Assembly (NCBI GenBank): GCA_030682795.1
Contig: JAUXNJ010000042.1
Location: 1-64,000 of the forward strand
Direction of reading: 5' to 3'
Length of the DNA: 64,000 nt
Source: Sphingobacteriaceae bacterium
GTDB lineage: Bacteria > Bacteroidota > Bacteroidia > UBA7662
The notes under the pieces are model-generated. The model was given only the letters and a program-made list of their open reading frames with translations. It did not search any database and was not told the DNA's origin. Each line of letters begins with the position of its first letter. Positions within the stretch are counted from its first letter, which is position 1. Made by a program: the position numbers and the translations under genes. Below, piece by piece: positions 25,174-34,450 of this stretch.

Positions 25174-25315
25174 TCAATTAAAGCGCAGTTTTGCGGGGTC
25201 TTGCCGAGTGTCGTAAATTCTCAATATTAAAATATGGGCGGATGTTATTGTCGAAAAACTGAAGTATGCCACCCAGGTCTTCATCCGCCAGTTTGGTCCA
25301 AATTACTTCAGGCAC
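25174..25315 (-). pseudogene. Internally deleted ParE/RelE-like toxin
   Basis: On the minus strand, GTG at 25315 opens VPEVIWTKLADEDLGGILQF and continues FDNNIRP, the N-terminal third of a ParE toxin. In another frame the C-terminal end ILRIYDTRQDPAKLRFN follows directly, ending at TGA 25176-25174. The middle, about 50 residues, is missing and the two halves are out of frame. The gene overlaps the antitoxin stop by eight bases, as in intact ParDE operons. Certainly broken as it stands. Confidence 0.75.
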
Positions 25316-25547
25316 CTGGATACCGGTTTTTGTATTTCGCTGCTAGTTGTTCGTGCGGCAGTGTTTGCTCATTTTCAACTTGAGACAAAGCATCCAGTAG
25401 GCCAGAACGCTGAGCTGCTGATAAGTCGCTCCATTCGCCGTCTACCCTTCGACCATGTAAAAAGTTTAAAAGTAAGCCGTAAAAATCTTGCAATGCATTT
25501 GGATCTAGGGCGTCCATCTCCCTAATAATTTGCGACTTGATATCCAT
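25308..25547 (-). CDS. Antitoxin of a ParDE-like pair (toxin broken)
   Basis: 79 residues from MDIKSQIIREMD (start 25547; an in-frame ATG eight codons upstream is less likely). The ending WSDLSAAQRSGLLDAL ... PHEQLAAKYKNRY follows the pattern of Bacteroidota ParD-like antitoxins, whose C-termini are 'LSxxQRxxLxxAlxxxxxGxxxxHEEV'. The gene is intact although its toxin partner is deleted, as expected, since loss of the toxin removes the need for balance. It may persist as an anti-addiction relic. Confidence 0.7.
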   Translation of the reverse strand: MDIKSQIIREMDALDPNALQDFYGLLLNFLHGRRVDGEWSDLSAAQRSGLLDALSQVENEQTLPHEQLAAKYKNRYPGA

Positions 25548-25650
25548 CTTGCTTTTTATTCGAAGATACAAAAAAGCATCGGAATTTATCTTCGACGATT
25601 GAAACGCAGTAATAGCCAGCGCATTTGGCTTACACTCTTACGCTATACGT

Positions 25651-25742
25651 TCACCCCAACTCCGCCAACAACTGCTCCATTACCACATACGTAATCGGAC
25701 AAAAAGTACTGTTTTTAAGGGTGATGTCGGGGGCTTTGAAAT
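25651..25742 (-). pseudogene. Internally deleted remnant of a YkgJ-family gene
   Basis: The minus strand reads FKAPDI-TLKNSTFCPITYVV-MEQLLAELG-stop. The intact gene at 29543-30028 contains FKAPDI and, about 66 residues later, RPNITLKNSTFCPITYVV-MEKLLAEIG. Thus this copy has lost everything between two short matching sequences (CCCGACATC and CCCAACATC) and everything 5' of FKAP. The 73 bases 25660-25732 match 29552-29624 with four differences. The open frame on the plus strand here is only the antisense of this scrap. Confidence 0.75.
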
Positions 25743-25978
25743 ATTCAGTCTGGGATGTGTTTGGAATTCAGCCTCCTTTGGAAATAAAATTTAACGGAGT
25801 CTGGCTTCCATAGCGTTTGGTGTTGAGTACAAACGTGGCGTTTCATTAAACTGTTTCAAGCATCGAATGCCGTTTGACTTTTTCAGGTTAACGTAGAGCC
25901 CTGCAGACTTTGAATGAGCTGCAATTATGATTCAACCGCAACAAAAATTTGTGAATGTTAAAATACAATTCCTAATAT

Positions 25979-25993
25979 TGCAACAATGTTGCA
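25979..25993. promoter_or_regulatory. Palindrome TGCAAC-AAT-GTTGCA, candidate operator
   Basis: Second copy of the palindrome at 22493-22507, 18 bases before the ABC ATPase start at 26011. Position and symmetry suit a dimeric repressor; the identity (for example a Fur/Zur-type metal regulator) cannot be read from the sequence. Confidence 0.6.
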
Positions 25994-26010
25994 TTATTGA
26001 TGATTATTTT

Positions 26011-26712
26011 ATGATACAAATGAACCAAGTAAATAAGTCGTTCAAAGGCAGTTTCGCTGTAAGGGATTTGAATTTACAAATCAATTCGGGTGAAATTTTA
26101 GGGCTTTTAGGCGCAAATGGAGCGGGTAAGTCTACCACCATTAATATGTTATTAGGCTTTCTTCGGCCTGATACGGGTACGGTACAGATTCACCAGTTAG
26201 ATCCGTTTGTTAAAGCGCAGGAAGTTCGAAAACTCATTGGCTATATTCCTGAGAATGTAAATCTCTACCCTTATCTATCAGGCATCGAAAATTTAGATTA
26301 TTTCTGTCGCTTGGCGGGCTTGAAATATACCAAGGGGGAGCTTCACGAATTTCTAGCCAGCTGTGGTTTGCAGGAAGAGGCCCATCTCAAAAGGGTAAAC
26401 GATTATTCAAAGGGAATGAGACAAAAAGTTGGCATTGCGATAGCCTATGCCAAAAAAGCGAAAGTATATCTGTTAGATGAACCTGCAAGTGGGCTTGATC
26501 CTTTAGCGAGCAATGAGCTTTCTGATTTGCTTAAGAAACTCGCCGGTGAGGGGGCTACCATCCTCATGGCGTCACACGATATTTTTAGGGTACGGGAAGT
26601 GTGTCATCGCATTGGCATTCTTAAAAAGGGAGTGCTGGTAAAAGAGCTTCGCAGTGCTGAGGTAACTGCCAATGAGTTGGAACAGTTGTATTTGGAATTT
26701 ATGAAAAATTAA
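26011..26712 (+). CDS. ABC transporter ATP-binding protein
   Basis: 233 residues from ATG 26011; the frame is open upstream, but that part covers the operator palindrome. Walker A is GANGAGKST, the signature is YSKGMRQKVGIA, Walker B is VYLLDEPASGLDP, and the switch His is in MASHD. It is the energy unit of an ABC-2 exporter with the two permeases that follow within six bases and with a four-base overlap. Substrates of DUF3526 transporters are unknown; in Bacteroidota such operons often sit near outer-membrane metal uptake genes (recalled, not shown here). Confidence 0.9.
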   Translation: MIQMNQVNKSFKGSFAVRDLNLQINSGEILGLLGANGAGKSTTINMLLGFLRPDTGTVQIHQLDPFVKAQEVRKLIGYIPENVNLYPYLSGIENLDYFCRLAGLKYTKGELHEFLASCGLQEEAHLKRVNDYSKGMRQKVGIAIAYAKKAKVYLLDEPASGLDPLASNELSDLLKKLAGEGATILMASHDIFRVREVCHRIGILKKGVLVKELRSAEVTANELEQLYLEFMKN

Positions 26713-26718
26713 GCTTCG

Positions 26719-28131
26719 ATGATGATGGAGATGATTAGAAATGAGTTCCAATACTGGAGCAGAACGCGCTGGCTCTTGGGTATTGGACTGGGCTTTGTGA
26801 TGGTGTTGCTTTTGGCTGTTTTGTTAGGGCAGTACCAAACGCAAATCCAAACCAACAATTACCAAGCTGCCCAAAAGCATGTAAGGCAACAGTGGGAAAA
26901 CATTCAGGAAATGAACCCGCATGGCGCAGCGCATTATGGCACCTATGTTTTTAAACCTGCCAATTTATTAAGCAGTTTAGACGAAGGTGTTAACAGCATC
27001 ACAGGTAATATTTTAAGGGTAGAAGGGCATGTGCAAAATGAAATAGTGCATTCAGAAGCTTCGCAAATGCAGGCGATTTCGAAATTCGGAAAACTTAAGA
27101 GCGCACTTTTATTACAATACATCCTGCCCGTGCTGTTGATTTTTTTGGCCTTTAGTAGCATCAGCAATGAAAAGCAAAGCGGCAGACTCAAATTGCTGCT
27201 TTTGCAAGGGGCATCATCGGCTCGAATTGTTTTTGCCAAAACTTTCGCGGTTTGGCTCTTTGGAGTAAGCCTTTTAACCATCAGCGTATGGGGCTATGCA
27301 GCTTTTAATTGGACGAGTTTAAATGGGGAAATTGCAAAGAGGACCCTTTTCTTTTTCCTTTCATACAGCTGCTATTATTTTGTTATTACCGGGTTAACCG
27401 TTTTTTTTTCGGCACGTTGGCAAAATGCCACCTTGGCACTCACCGCTATGTTAGGTATTTGGATTGTTTGGACGATTTTTTGGCCAAGTGTTTTGATGAG
27501 TGCTATCGAAAATTGGCATCAACTACCCAGCCGCAACGAAATGCAGACGGCTATGAAAGAGGACCGATCAAAAGGAATCGATGGACATAACCCCTCTGAT
27601 GAAAGGAAAAAGGAATTTAAAGAGCAGGTATTGAAAACATATCAAGTAGATAGCCTGTCTCAATTACCAGTTAATTTTGATGGTTTGCTGATGCAAGCCG
27701 ATGAAGAATACGGGAATACGGTATGGGACAAGCATTTCGGGCAGCTTAACGCTGTTTTGGAACAACAAAAACGATCATACCAAGTAGGCGGCTTTTTCAA
27801 TCCGTTTGTAGCGCTCCAAAATGCGAGCATGGGCTTTACTGGAAGTGATAACAAACATCATCAGGATTTTTTAAGGCAAGTAGAAAGTTACCGCAGGGTG
27901 TTAATCAAAATTTTGAACGATAAACATGCCTATGGAGGATCAAAAACAGGGGATTGGGACTGGACTGCTGACAACGCATTTTACAAGTCTATCCCAGATT
28001 TTGAGTACAAAACAGTTGCAATCCGAATGGTGCTGCCCCATTATTTGCTCGATTTAGTTGTATTGTTTTTTTGGACACTGGCCACCATTGTGCTTTTGAG
28101 CATAGGTGCTAAAAGAATGAATGAGTTATGA
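26719..28131 (+). CDS. ABC-2 permease with DUF3526 domain
   Basis: 470 residues. A first membrane helix (LLGIGLGFVMVLLLAVLLG) is followed by a large outside loop containing NPHGAAHYGTYVFKP, the hallmark of DUF3526 permeases. Five further helices follow, in two groups: LLQYILPVLLIFLAFSSI, TFAVWLFGVSLLTISVWGYA, FFFLSYSCYYFVITGLTVFF and ALTAMLGIWIVWTIFWPSV, then YLLDLVVLFFWTLATIVLLS at the end. A second hydrophilic loop (about 265-430) lies between them. Its stop overlaps the next permease start (ATGA). Confidence 0.85.
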   Translation: MMMEMIRNEFQYWSRTRWLLGIGLGFVMVLLLAVLLGQYQTQIQTNNYQAAQKHVRQQWENIQEMNPHGAAHYGTYVFKPANLLSSLDEGVNSITGNILRVEGHVQNEIVHSEASQMQAISKFGKLKSALLLQYILPVLLIFLAFSSISNEKQSGRLKLLLLQGASSARIVFAKTFAVWLFGVSLLTISVWGYAAFNWTSLNGEIAKRTLFFFLSYSCYYFVITGLTVFFSARWQNATLALTAMLGIWIVWTIFWPSVLMSAIENWHQLPSRNEMQTAMKEDRSKGIDGHNPSDERKKEFKEQVLKTYQVDSLSQLPVNFDGLLMQADEEYGNTVWDKHFGQLNAVLEQQKRSYQVGGFFNPFVALQNASMGFTGSDNKHHQDFLRQVESYRRVLIKILNDKHAYGGSKTGDWDWTADNAFYKSIPDFEYKTVAIRMVLPHYLLDLVVLFFWTLATIVLLSIGAKRMNEL

Positions 28132-29444
28132 AAAACGTGCATATATGTTTAAGTGAATGGAAGCACTTTGTGCGCAGTCCGTTCAAAATTGTGGCCTTAC
28201 TGCTTTTTGTGTTGGCAAGTGTGTATGGATTGCACAATGGGGCGCATTTGTATCAAAAGCAAAATGCTGAAATTCAAAAAATTAACCAAAAGGCGCAAGA
28301 ACAGAAAGATAAAATGGTTTCTTACTACCAAAAAGGCCAAAAAAGTCCGGATGGCAGGCCATGGGTGGATTTTACAAGGCCTTTTTGGGCCATCTGGAAT
28401 TTGCCAACTTATGCTGTTAAAAACCCTTCTTCTGCCATGGTGTACAGCATTGGGCAGGCCGAGCAGTATGGTTTTTACAAAGCGATTTCAGTTTGGGCTA
28501 GTGCCTATGATGCAGATATGGCAGAAGAAATTTCGAATCCCGAACGCTTGCAAATTGGCACATTGGATTTTGCTTTTGCAGTGCTTTTTTTGTTGCCCTT
28601 GTTGCTTTTGATTTTAGTTTACAATATCAAAAGTACTGAAAGTGAGCAAGGCTTTCTGCCTTTAGTTTATGTACAAACCGGTACAAAGGATGCCTGGCTG
28701 TTGGCACGACTGTGGTTTTATACGGGGATGATTTTGCTGGTGCTTTTGCTTTTAATGGCCTATGGGGCGTTCTTAACCCATGTTTGGGAAACAGAAGTGA
28801 ACGCCTTTTTTGAAGTGTTTGCTTATGCTGTGTTCTATGTGGGGTTTTGGCTGCTTATTTATTTTTTTATTCTGCGAAATGGAAAAAGCATTTTGGGGAA
28901 TAGCCTACAGATGATAGGTGTTTGGCTCCTTTTTGCTTTAATCATCCCTGCAACGGTACATCAAATAGTTGGTGTTTTGAAGCCAGTTAATCTAATGACC
29001 GATTGGATAGACATCCAAAGAGATGGGCAAGAAAAATTATTTGCGCAGCCCGACTCGGTGATCGATGATCAACTTTTTGCCCTGTATCCTTCCCTTAAAG
29101 TAAGCAAATTGGCGGATGATCTCGAAAAAAGACAGCTGCTTAGAAATTTCTCGTCTAGTGCATTGGCCTACGACATGGTAAAAGGAGCAACAGTTCAAAT
29201 GGTGGCCGAAAATCAAGCTAAAAATGCGCTCATAGAGCAAACTTATTGGTTTAATCCATCAACATTTTTCCAAAATCGACTCAATAAGAGTGCTCAAACC
29301 CATTATCAGGACTATGAATCCTACCGAGTACGCATAAACCAGCTGGTAGCGCGGAGCATTGAGTTGATGGTAACTGATTTATGGAATGAGGTGACTGTGG
29401 ATGAGCATAAGTATCTCCAATATTACAAGCAATTAAGTAAATAA
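28128..29444 (+). CDS. ABC-2 permease, second DUF3526-type subunit
   Basis: 438 residues with the same plan as the upstream permease: an N-terminal helix (IVALLLFVLASVYGLHNG), a long external loop (HLYQKQNAEIQKINQKAQEQ onward) and a helix bundle at about 145-285 (FAVLFLLPLLLLILVYNI, LWFYTGMILLVLLLLMAYGA, AVFYVGFWLLIYFFIL, IGVWLLFALIIPATVHQIVG), then a hydrophilic tail. It lacks the C-terminal helix of its partner. The pair should form the heterodimeric membrane part of the exporter. Confidence 0.85.
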   Translation: MKNVHICLSEWKHFVRSPFKIVALLLFVLASVYGLHNGAHLYQKQNAEIQKINQKAQEQKDKMVSYYQKGQKSPDGRPWVDFTRPFWAIWNLPTYAVKNPSSAMVYSIGQAEQYGFYKAISVWASAYDADMAEEISNPERLQIGTLDFAFAVLFLLPLLLLILVYNIKSTESEQGFLPLVYVQTGTKDAWLLARLWFYTGMILLVLLLLMAYGAFLTHVWETEVNAFFEVFAYAVFYVGFWLLIYFFILRNGKSILGNSLQMIGVWLLFALIIPATVHQIVGVLKPVNLMTDWIDIQRDGQEKLFAQPDSVIDDQLFALYPSLKVSKLADDLEKRQLLRNFSSSALAYDMVKGATVQMVAENQAKNALIEQTYWFNPSTFFQNRLNKSAQTHYQDYESYRVRINQLVARSIELMVTDLWNEVTVDEHKYLQYYKQLSK

Positions 29445-29542
29445 GTGGATGCACTCGTAAATGAAGCAGGTAGTTTGTTTTTTGCTGATATTAGATCAAT
29501 ATCAGGCGTTTTTTTCGTTGCAAAATATTCCGAAACGAAGTC

Positions 29543-30028
29543 TCAGCCAATCTCCGCCAACAACTTCTCCATCACCACATACGTAATAGGACAAAAAGTA
29601 CTGTTTTTAAGGGTGATGTTGGGGCGTTTGAGCAACACATCTTCGTCGGTATAGGGAAAGCGCTGGCAGTCGGTAGGCCGCATCTCGTAAATGCTGCAGG
29701 CGTTGTCGCTGCCGAGGAAAGGACAGGGGCTGCTTTTCACCACATAGTCGCCTTCCTCATCCATGCGCAGGTATTGCGCTATAAACGCACTTTCGCGCTG
29801 CCCGAGGCCTTTGCTGATGCGTTTGATGTCGGGGGCCTTGAAACGAGGCGAGTAGTTTTTGCAGCAAGCCGCGCAGCTCATGCAGTCGATTTGCGCCACC
29901 GCAGCCTCGTGGGCTTCGGGCAAGGCCTTTAAAAAGTCACGTTTGTTAGCCCGCAACAGAAATTTCTTATAGTTTTTTTGCTGGGCGAGGGCGTGTTTGT
30001 GCCAGGTATCGGGCGGGAGCTTTTGCAT
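29543..30028 (-). CDS. YkgJ family cysteine-cluster protein
   Basis: 161 residues from ATG 30028 (MQKLPPDTWHKHA); an ATG nine codons upstream is possible. The family binds a zinc or iron-sulfur centre of unknown use. The cysteines CMSCAACC (about 50-57), CPFLGSDNACSIYEMRPTDC and the final FCPITYVV are all present. A deleted copy of the 3' end lies at 25651-25742, on the far side of the ABC operon and in the same orientation. Confidence 0.85.
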   Translation of the reverse strand: MQKLPPDTWHKHALAQQKNYKKFLLRANKRDFLKALPEAHEAAVAQIDCMSCAACCKNYSPRFKAPDIKRISKGLGQRESAFIAQYLRMDEEGDYVVKSSPCPFLGSDNACSIYEMRPTDCQRFPYTDEDVLLKRPNITLKNSTFCPITYVVMEKLLAEIG

Positions 30029-30285
30029 GATTGGGTGTACTTCTAAAGTCGGCAATGCTGCCGGGCTAATAGATGGCTTAAAGTTACGTTAATCGGGTGA
30101 ACGATTCAGGTAAATGCAGGACGTTCGCTACCCTTTTTATGCGGTTTTAAAGATTTTCCGCCTTTTGACACAAGCGTTACATTTCATTTTTTTGATTGAA
30201 GTAAATTGTAACATGATTCATTCGATGTAGGCGCCCTTGCGCTGTAACTAGGGAAGGGTGCAGGTTTAACTTAAATTTTAAAGCC

Positions 30286-31733
30286 ATGAAAAAGCTAATC
30301 TTTCTCCTCTCCCTGCTGTTGAACAGTTTAAACAGTGCCGGCCAATGGACCGAATTTCAGGTCCATGCCAACGGATTTATCTACAGCGACACCACCATGA
30401 AACAGCTCGAGCAGATTGTGGATTCGCTGAATATCAAGTTCAGGACCTGTGAATTCAACAAAACCTATTACTCAAGCTACCAAGCCAAGGGTCATTACAT
30501 TCGATTGGCCGAAGGTGACTTGAACGCTGCCAAGGCAGACATGCTTGCTGGGATGTCGTTGCCCGATTTTGTTAAGAAGTATCCAACTACTACCGTAAAT
30601 CCAGAAGAACTAATCATTAGGAGTAGTTATGAGGATTACGAGAACCAGGAGATCATCCGCTTCATCAGTTATCCCCTGGAGCAGCGGCTTAGTGTAAAAT
30701 CGGCACCACAATTCTTAAAAAATGAACTTCAGGGAAAATGGGTTGTAGATTATTGGGCAAAAAGCAAATACAACGATGCCAAGCTCATGGCTTTTTATTT
30801 TACTCAAGATTTTGTTCAAAAGGAGATTCCTGCGCAATATGCCCAAATGGTGATGTATGTCGACTGCATGGTTGACACAAATAGTCAGATTTTCACAGGC
30901 AGGGAAGAAGGTCGTAATAAAAAGGAGGCGCCGCTCGAGCTGCCTAAAATCAAAGCCTTCTATGCTTTCGTGAATGAAAGTACAGAGCGCCCTGCCCCAG
31001 GCAGTAAAAATTATCAAGAACGCTATTGGGCTTGGGATTCGATGCGCTTCGTCCGAATAAACAGGTGGGTGTTGCTCCGAGACAAATTTGACACACTCTT
31101 GAACGAGGCCATCGAAGAGGCGTTGCATCACAAGCTAGATGACCATGAGTTAGAGGAGTATGCCATACGCTATCATTCTGCCGCAGCTGCCTTGGCCCTG
31201 AAGCGCAATAGAAAAGTGTATGGTATGTGTAGTCAAGATCAAAGTCCACGCTACCACGCCATGGAAATAGCCGTATTGTCGGCTGAATCGGTGAATTGGG
31301 AGGTTTTTTTGCGGGCCCACCTCGACATTATGAACGATCGCTTTGACCGGGCTTCGGATGGCAGTTATGCCTGGGCAGCGAGAAAAACCTATCTGGCTGA
31401 ATTGGAGGCTTTGGATATCAATGTGGTGGATTTAATGCTGGGTATGTCGCTTCGCATCGAAAACCCAAGTGAAAACCATTATTTCGGCAGTATTGGTCGG
31501 CTAGGACGAGCTTTGTCGGAAACCGCACATGCGCAGGCTGTTGAGGCCAAGATGTTGGAAATGATTAATGATGCAAACTTGGACGATTTTAATCGACTGC
31601 TCATTATTATCTCGCCCGCAATTACGCTTACTATTTGGAAGAGGAGGCTCAGCAAAGTGGTATGAAAGCCCGTTTAAAATTGGCTGCAGCAACTTTGCCA
31701 ACTTATTTGGCCACGGCGGTGAAAACCGACTGA
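30286..31733 (+). pseudogene. Secreted protein of unknown function, frameshifted near its 3' end
   Basis: The open frame from ATG 30286 has a signal peptide (MKKLIFLLSLLLNSLNSAGQ) and 459 residues, ending at 31665 in an unlikely tail (IIISPAITLTIWKRR). Re-reading one base back at about 31605 gives LLIYYLARNYAYYLEEEAQQ, then SGMKARLKLAAATLPTYL and a stop at 31731-31733. That tail is helical and protein-like, and it ends one base before the convergent GH2 gene. A single-base loss near 31601-31611 (tcattattat) explains it; no slippery heptamer is present. Helical, charged protein, family not recognised. It may be a sequencing error. Confidence 0.65.
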
Positions 31734-31734
31734 G

Positions 31735-34260
31735 TTATTTAAATCGTCCAGAGGATAAGTCGAACATGCTCATCCAGCGCAGCTTTTCGTGCAAAGTCGA
31801 TGGGCTAGCGTATGCAGCTTGAAGCGGATCGAACGAAATCAGCTTACTTTCACCCGGCAACAAGTCAAAGTAGTTGTGGCTCGGCAATAGCGGATGCTCC
31901 AGAAAGATGTTTTTGGCAGGCCGTTTTACACTGATGCGCAGGGTAGTGGCATCAATGGGCGCTATTTTGAGCTTGGGGTCGCGCCAGTGCTGGTCTTTGG
32001 GCGGCAGTGGCGACCACAGCTGCTCCGACAATACCTGTTCGCCTTGAAGCAACCGAATGCGCAATACGCTGTGGCCCCGTTTCAGGCGACGCAGATAAGC
32101 CCGTGGCACCCAGCCGGCGGCATGCACTTGGCCGGGAGGCAGCGCCAGGACTTCTTCCCAATGACTCAGCACCTTGCCGCTGCGCAGCGACCACAGTTGC
32201 AATTCAAGGGTAACGGGCAGGGAGTCGAGCGCTTCGTTCACCAGCAGCAAAGCTTGCCGCCCGCTGCTGTCGGCTTGCACCACGGCCAGTTGCGGGGCGT
32301 ACAAATGCTTCAATCCGTAATACAAGGCTTTCGGACGGCCATAATGGTCGATGGCACTCCACGAAATGGCCGGCCATACGTCGTTGAGCTGCCAAAACAG
32401 TGTGCCCATGCAGTAGGGCATGGCGCTGCGGTGCGCTTCTATGGCGGTTTGCATGGCCCGCAGCTGCAGCAATTGACTGGCATAGGCATACAGCGGCAGC
32501 GTAGGCGGATCGGGGAAATCGCGCTGCAAATAGGTGTTGATGGTTTCAAAGCCCGTAGGATGCTTTTGGTGCTGGCGCAGTTTGGGGTCGCTGATGCGCA
32601 GCGGCAGGCTGTCGGTGGCAGCCATTTGTAGCAGCGACTGGTGCTCGGGTAAACTTTGCATGCCATATTCCGATACAAAGCGGCCTACCTTTTGGCGGTA
32701 ACTTTCAATAGGCGCCAGTCCCCACCAAACGCCCCAATAGTGCACATCGCCGCGCTTATAGGCTTCGGGCCGGCCCCAGCCGTTCAATGGCGAGGAGTGG
32801 ATGTACGAGCGCTGCGGATCGAGTTGCGCCAGTTGCTGAGGTATTTGCTGCTGAAAAAGCCGGCGGTAATCGGCCAAAACAGCCAAACTATCGGCGGCGC
32901 TGTAGCCCAACGCCCGCTGCCAGCCCCAATTGCCCCAGCCTTCCCAGTTTTCGTTGTTGCCGCACCAAAGTGCCAAACTGGGCTGGTGCCGCAGGCGTTT
33001 GATCTGAAAATCGACTTCCCGTGCCACGCTGGCCAGAAAAGCCGAATCGCCGGGGTACATGGCGCAGGCAAACATAAAATCTTGCCAAACGAGCAAGCCC
33101 AAACGGTTGGCCAGTTCGTAAAAATAATCGCTCGGATATACCCCACCGCCCCAAACGCGAATCATGTTCATGCCCACAGCAGCGGCTTGGTGCAGCAAGG
33201 TGCTGTCGGCGGCACGCTGCCCGGCGGTGTTGAGGTGACTGGTGGGGATGTAATTGGCGCCTTTGATAAACACAGGGCGGTTGTTCACGCTGAAGTAAAA
33301 GCTGCGCCCCAGCGAATCGGCCTCCTGCACCAGCTCAATGTTGCGCAAACCTATATCAGCGCGTAATTCTTGCCGCTGCACCCAGCCGTTGGGCGTTTCT
33401 TCTAGCAAAATCAAGTGCAGATTGTAGAGATTGGCGGTCCCGCTTCCATTGGGCCACCAAAGTTCGGGCTCGGGCAGTTGCACACTAAAGCTGATTTGGT
33501 TTTGGGAGAGGGGCAGGTCGCCCTTGCTGGCAAACACCAGCTGCTCGTCGTTAAACAGCAAGGCCCGCAAATGCAGCTTGGGCGAGGCAGCGTGCAGCTC
33601 AATTTGGAACTCCAACTCAGCCAGGCTGTCGGTTAAACTTGTGAGCTGATGCTGCCAGCTTTCGATGCGGGCCTGTTCGGCTGGCCGCAAAAACACCCGC
33701 CCAGTGAGGCCACCAGCAGTGAGCTTAGGGCCCCAGTCCCAGCCAAAATGAAAAGCCGGCTTGCGCACATACACCCGATGGGCCTCTGGCAAAAGCACTG
33801 GTGCCCGCTTGGCCAGGCTGTCGTTTACGCTTTCGCTCGACAATAGCCGCACTTCAACAATGTTTTCGCCTATCCGCAGCAGCTTTTGGGTGCGAAACAC
33901 CCACGGATGAAAGGCATTGTTGGTCTCGCCCAGCTTTTGTCCGTTTAAAAACACCTCCGCATGGGTATCGATGCCTTCAAAATACAATTCCATCGCCTGC
34001 AAGGCGGTACTGCTGTCTGCCACAAAGCGGTTTCGGTACACCCATTGGCTTTTTCCTACCCACTGCACACTGTCTTCGAAGCTGCCTAAATACGGCTCCG
34101 AAACGCGTTGCGCTGCTAAAAGCGCCTCGTACACCCTCCCTGGCACGGGAGCGGGCTGCCAAATAGCCTCCGTTTGCGCCTGCACTTCCCAATCGGTAAG
34201 CACCATTTGCCCTTGAGCAAAACCCGAAAAACAAAGCAAAAGCAGTAGGAGGCGCATCAT
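31735..34260 (-). CDS. GH2 family beta-mannosidase, secreted
   Basis: 841 residues with a signal peptide (MMRLLLLLLCFSGFAQGQ). The fold order is that of GH2: an N-terminal jelly roll (KSQWVYRNRF, YFEGIDTHAEVFLNGQKLG), an immunoglobulin-like domain and a catalytic barrel. WCGNNENWEGW (about 432-442) holds the general acid Glu and FVSEYGMQS (about 528) the nucleophile Glu. The signature combination, plus ANYIPTSHL and RVWGGGVYP, points to beta-mannosidase rather than galactosidase. In N-glycan breakdown it would cut the Man-beta-1,4-GlcNAc bond left by the GH92 enzyme. Converges with the frameshifted gene upstream. Confidence 0.9.
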   Translation of the reverse strand: MMRLLLLLLCFSGFAQGQMVLTDWEVQAQTEAIWQPAPVPGRVYEALLAAQRVSEPYLGSFEDSVQWVGKSQWVYRNRFVADSSTALQAMELYFEGIDTHAEVFLNGQKLGETNNAFHPWVFRTQKLLRIGENIVEVRLLSSESVNDSLAKRAPVLLPEAHRVYVRKPAFHFGWDWGPKLTAGGLTGRVFLRPAEQARIESWQHQLTSLTDSLAELEFQIELHAASPKLHLRALLFNDEQLVFASKGDLPLSQNQISFSVQLPEPELWWPNGSGTANLYNLHLILLEETPNGWVQRQELRADIGLRNIELVQEADSLGRSFYFSVNNRPVFIKGANYIPTSHLNTAGQRAADSTLLHQAAAVGMNMIRVWGGGVYPSDYFYELANRLGLLVWQDFMFACAMYPGDSAFLASVAREVDFQIKRLRHQPSLALWCGNNENWEGWGNWGWQRALGYSAADSLAVLADYRRLFQQQIPQQLAQLDPQRSYIHSSPLNGWGRPEAYKRGDVHYWGVWWGLAPIESYRQKVGRFVSEYGMQSLPEHQSLLQMAATDSLPLRISDPKLRQHQKHPTGFETINTYLQRDFPDPPTLPLYAYASQLLQLRAMQTAIEAHRSAMPYCMGTLFWQLNDVWPAISWSAIDHYGRPKALYYGLKHLYAPQLAVVQADSSGRQALLLVNEALDSLPVTLELQLWSLRSGKVLSHWEEVLALPPGQVHAAGWVPRAYLRRLKRGHSVLRIRLLQGEQVLSEQLWSPLPPKDQHWRDPKLKIAPIDATTLRISVKRPAKNIFLEHPLLPSHNYFDLLPGESKLISFDPLQAAYASPSTLHEKLRWMSMFDLSSGRFK

Positions 34261-34336
34261 GTTGGCAAGATAAAAAAGCCTGACGCAATTCGCAGGTTTT
34301 TGGCAAGAAGCTGGGAGATTTTTGGTTTTCGCTGTC

Positions 34337-34420
34337 CGCGTGAGGGATAGCAGCGGAAAGCCCGCAGCGAGGCACGAGCGAGGAATGGAGCGAATAGCCC
34401 GACCCGCAGGGGCACGCCCA
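34337..34420. repeat. Dispersed intergenic repeat fragment
   Basis: The stretch tccgcgtgagggatagcagc, then ggaaagcccgcagcgaggca and an alternating gagcga/gagcgaa tail up to gcccgacccgcagg, has the look of a GC-rich palindromic intergenic element that I recall from many Bacteroidota genomes. Only one copy was seen here. It lies between the GH2 start and the CutC stop. Confidence 0.5.
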
Positions 34421-34450
34421 AAAAATACTTCTAATACTTGAAAAAAGGTC

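Noticed and set aside
31601-31611. Programmed -1 ribosomal frameshift
   Set aside because: No X-XXY-YYZ slippery heptamer and no obvious downstream pseudoknot; a one-base loss is simpler.
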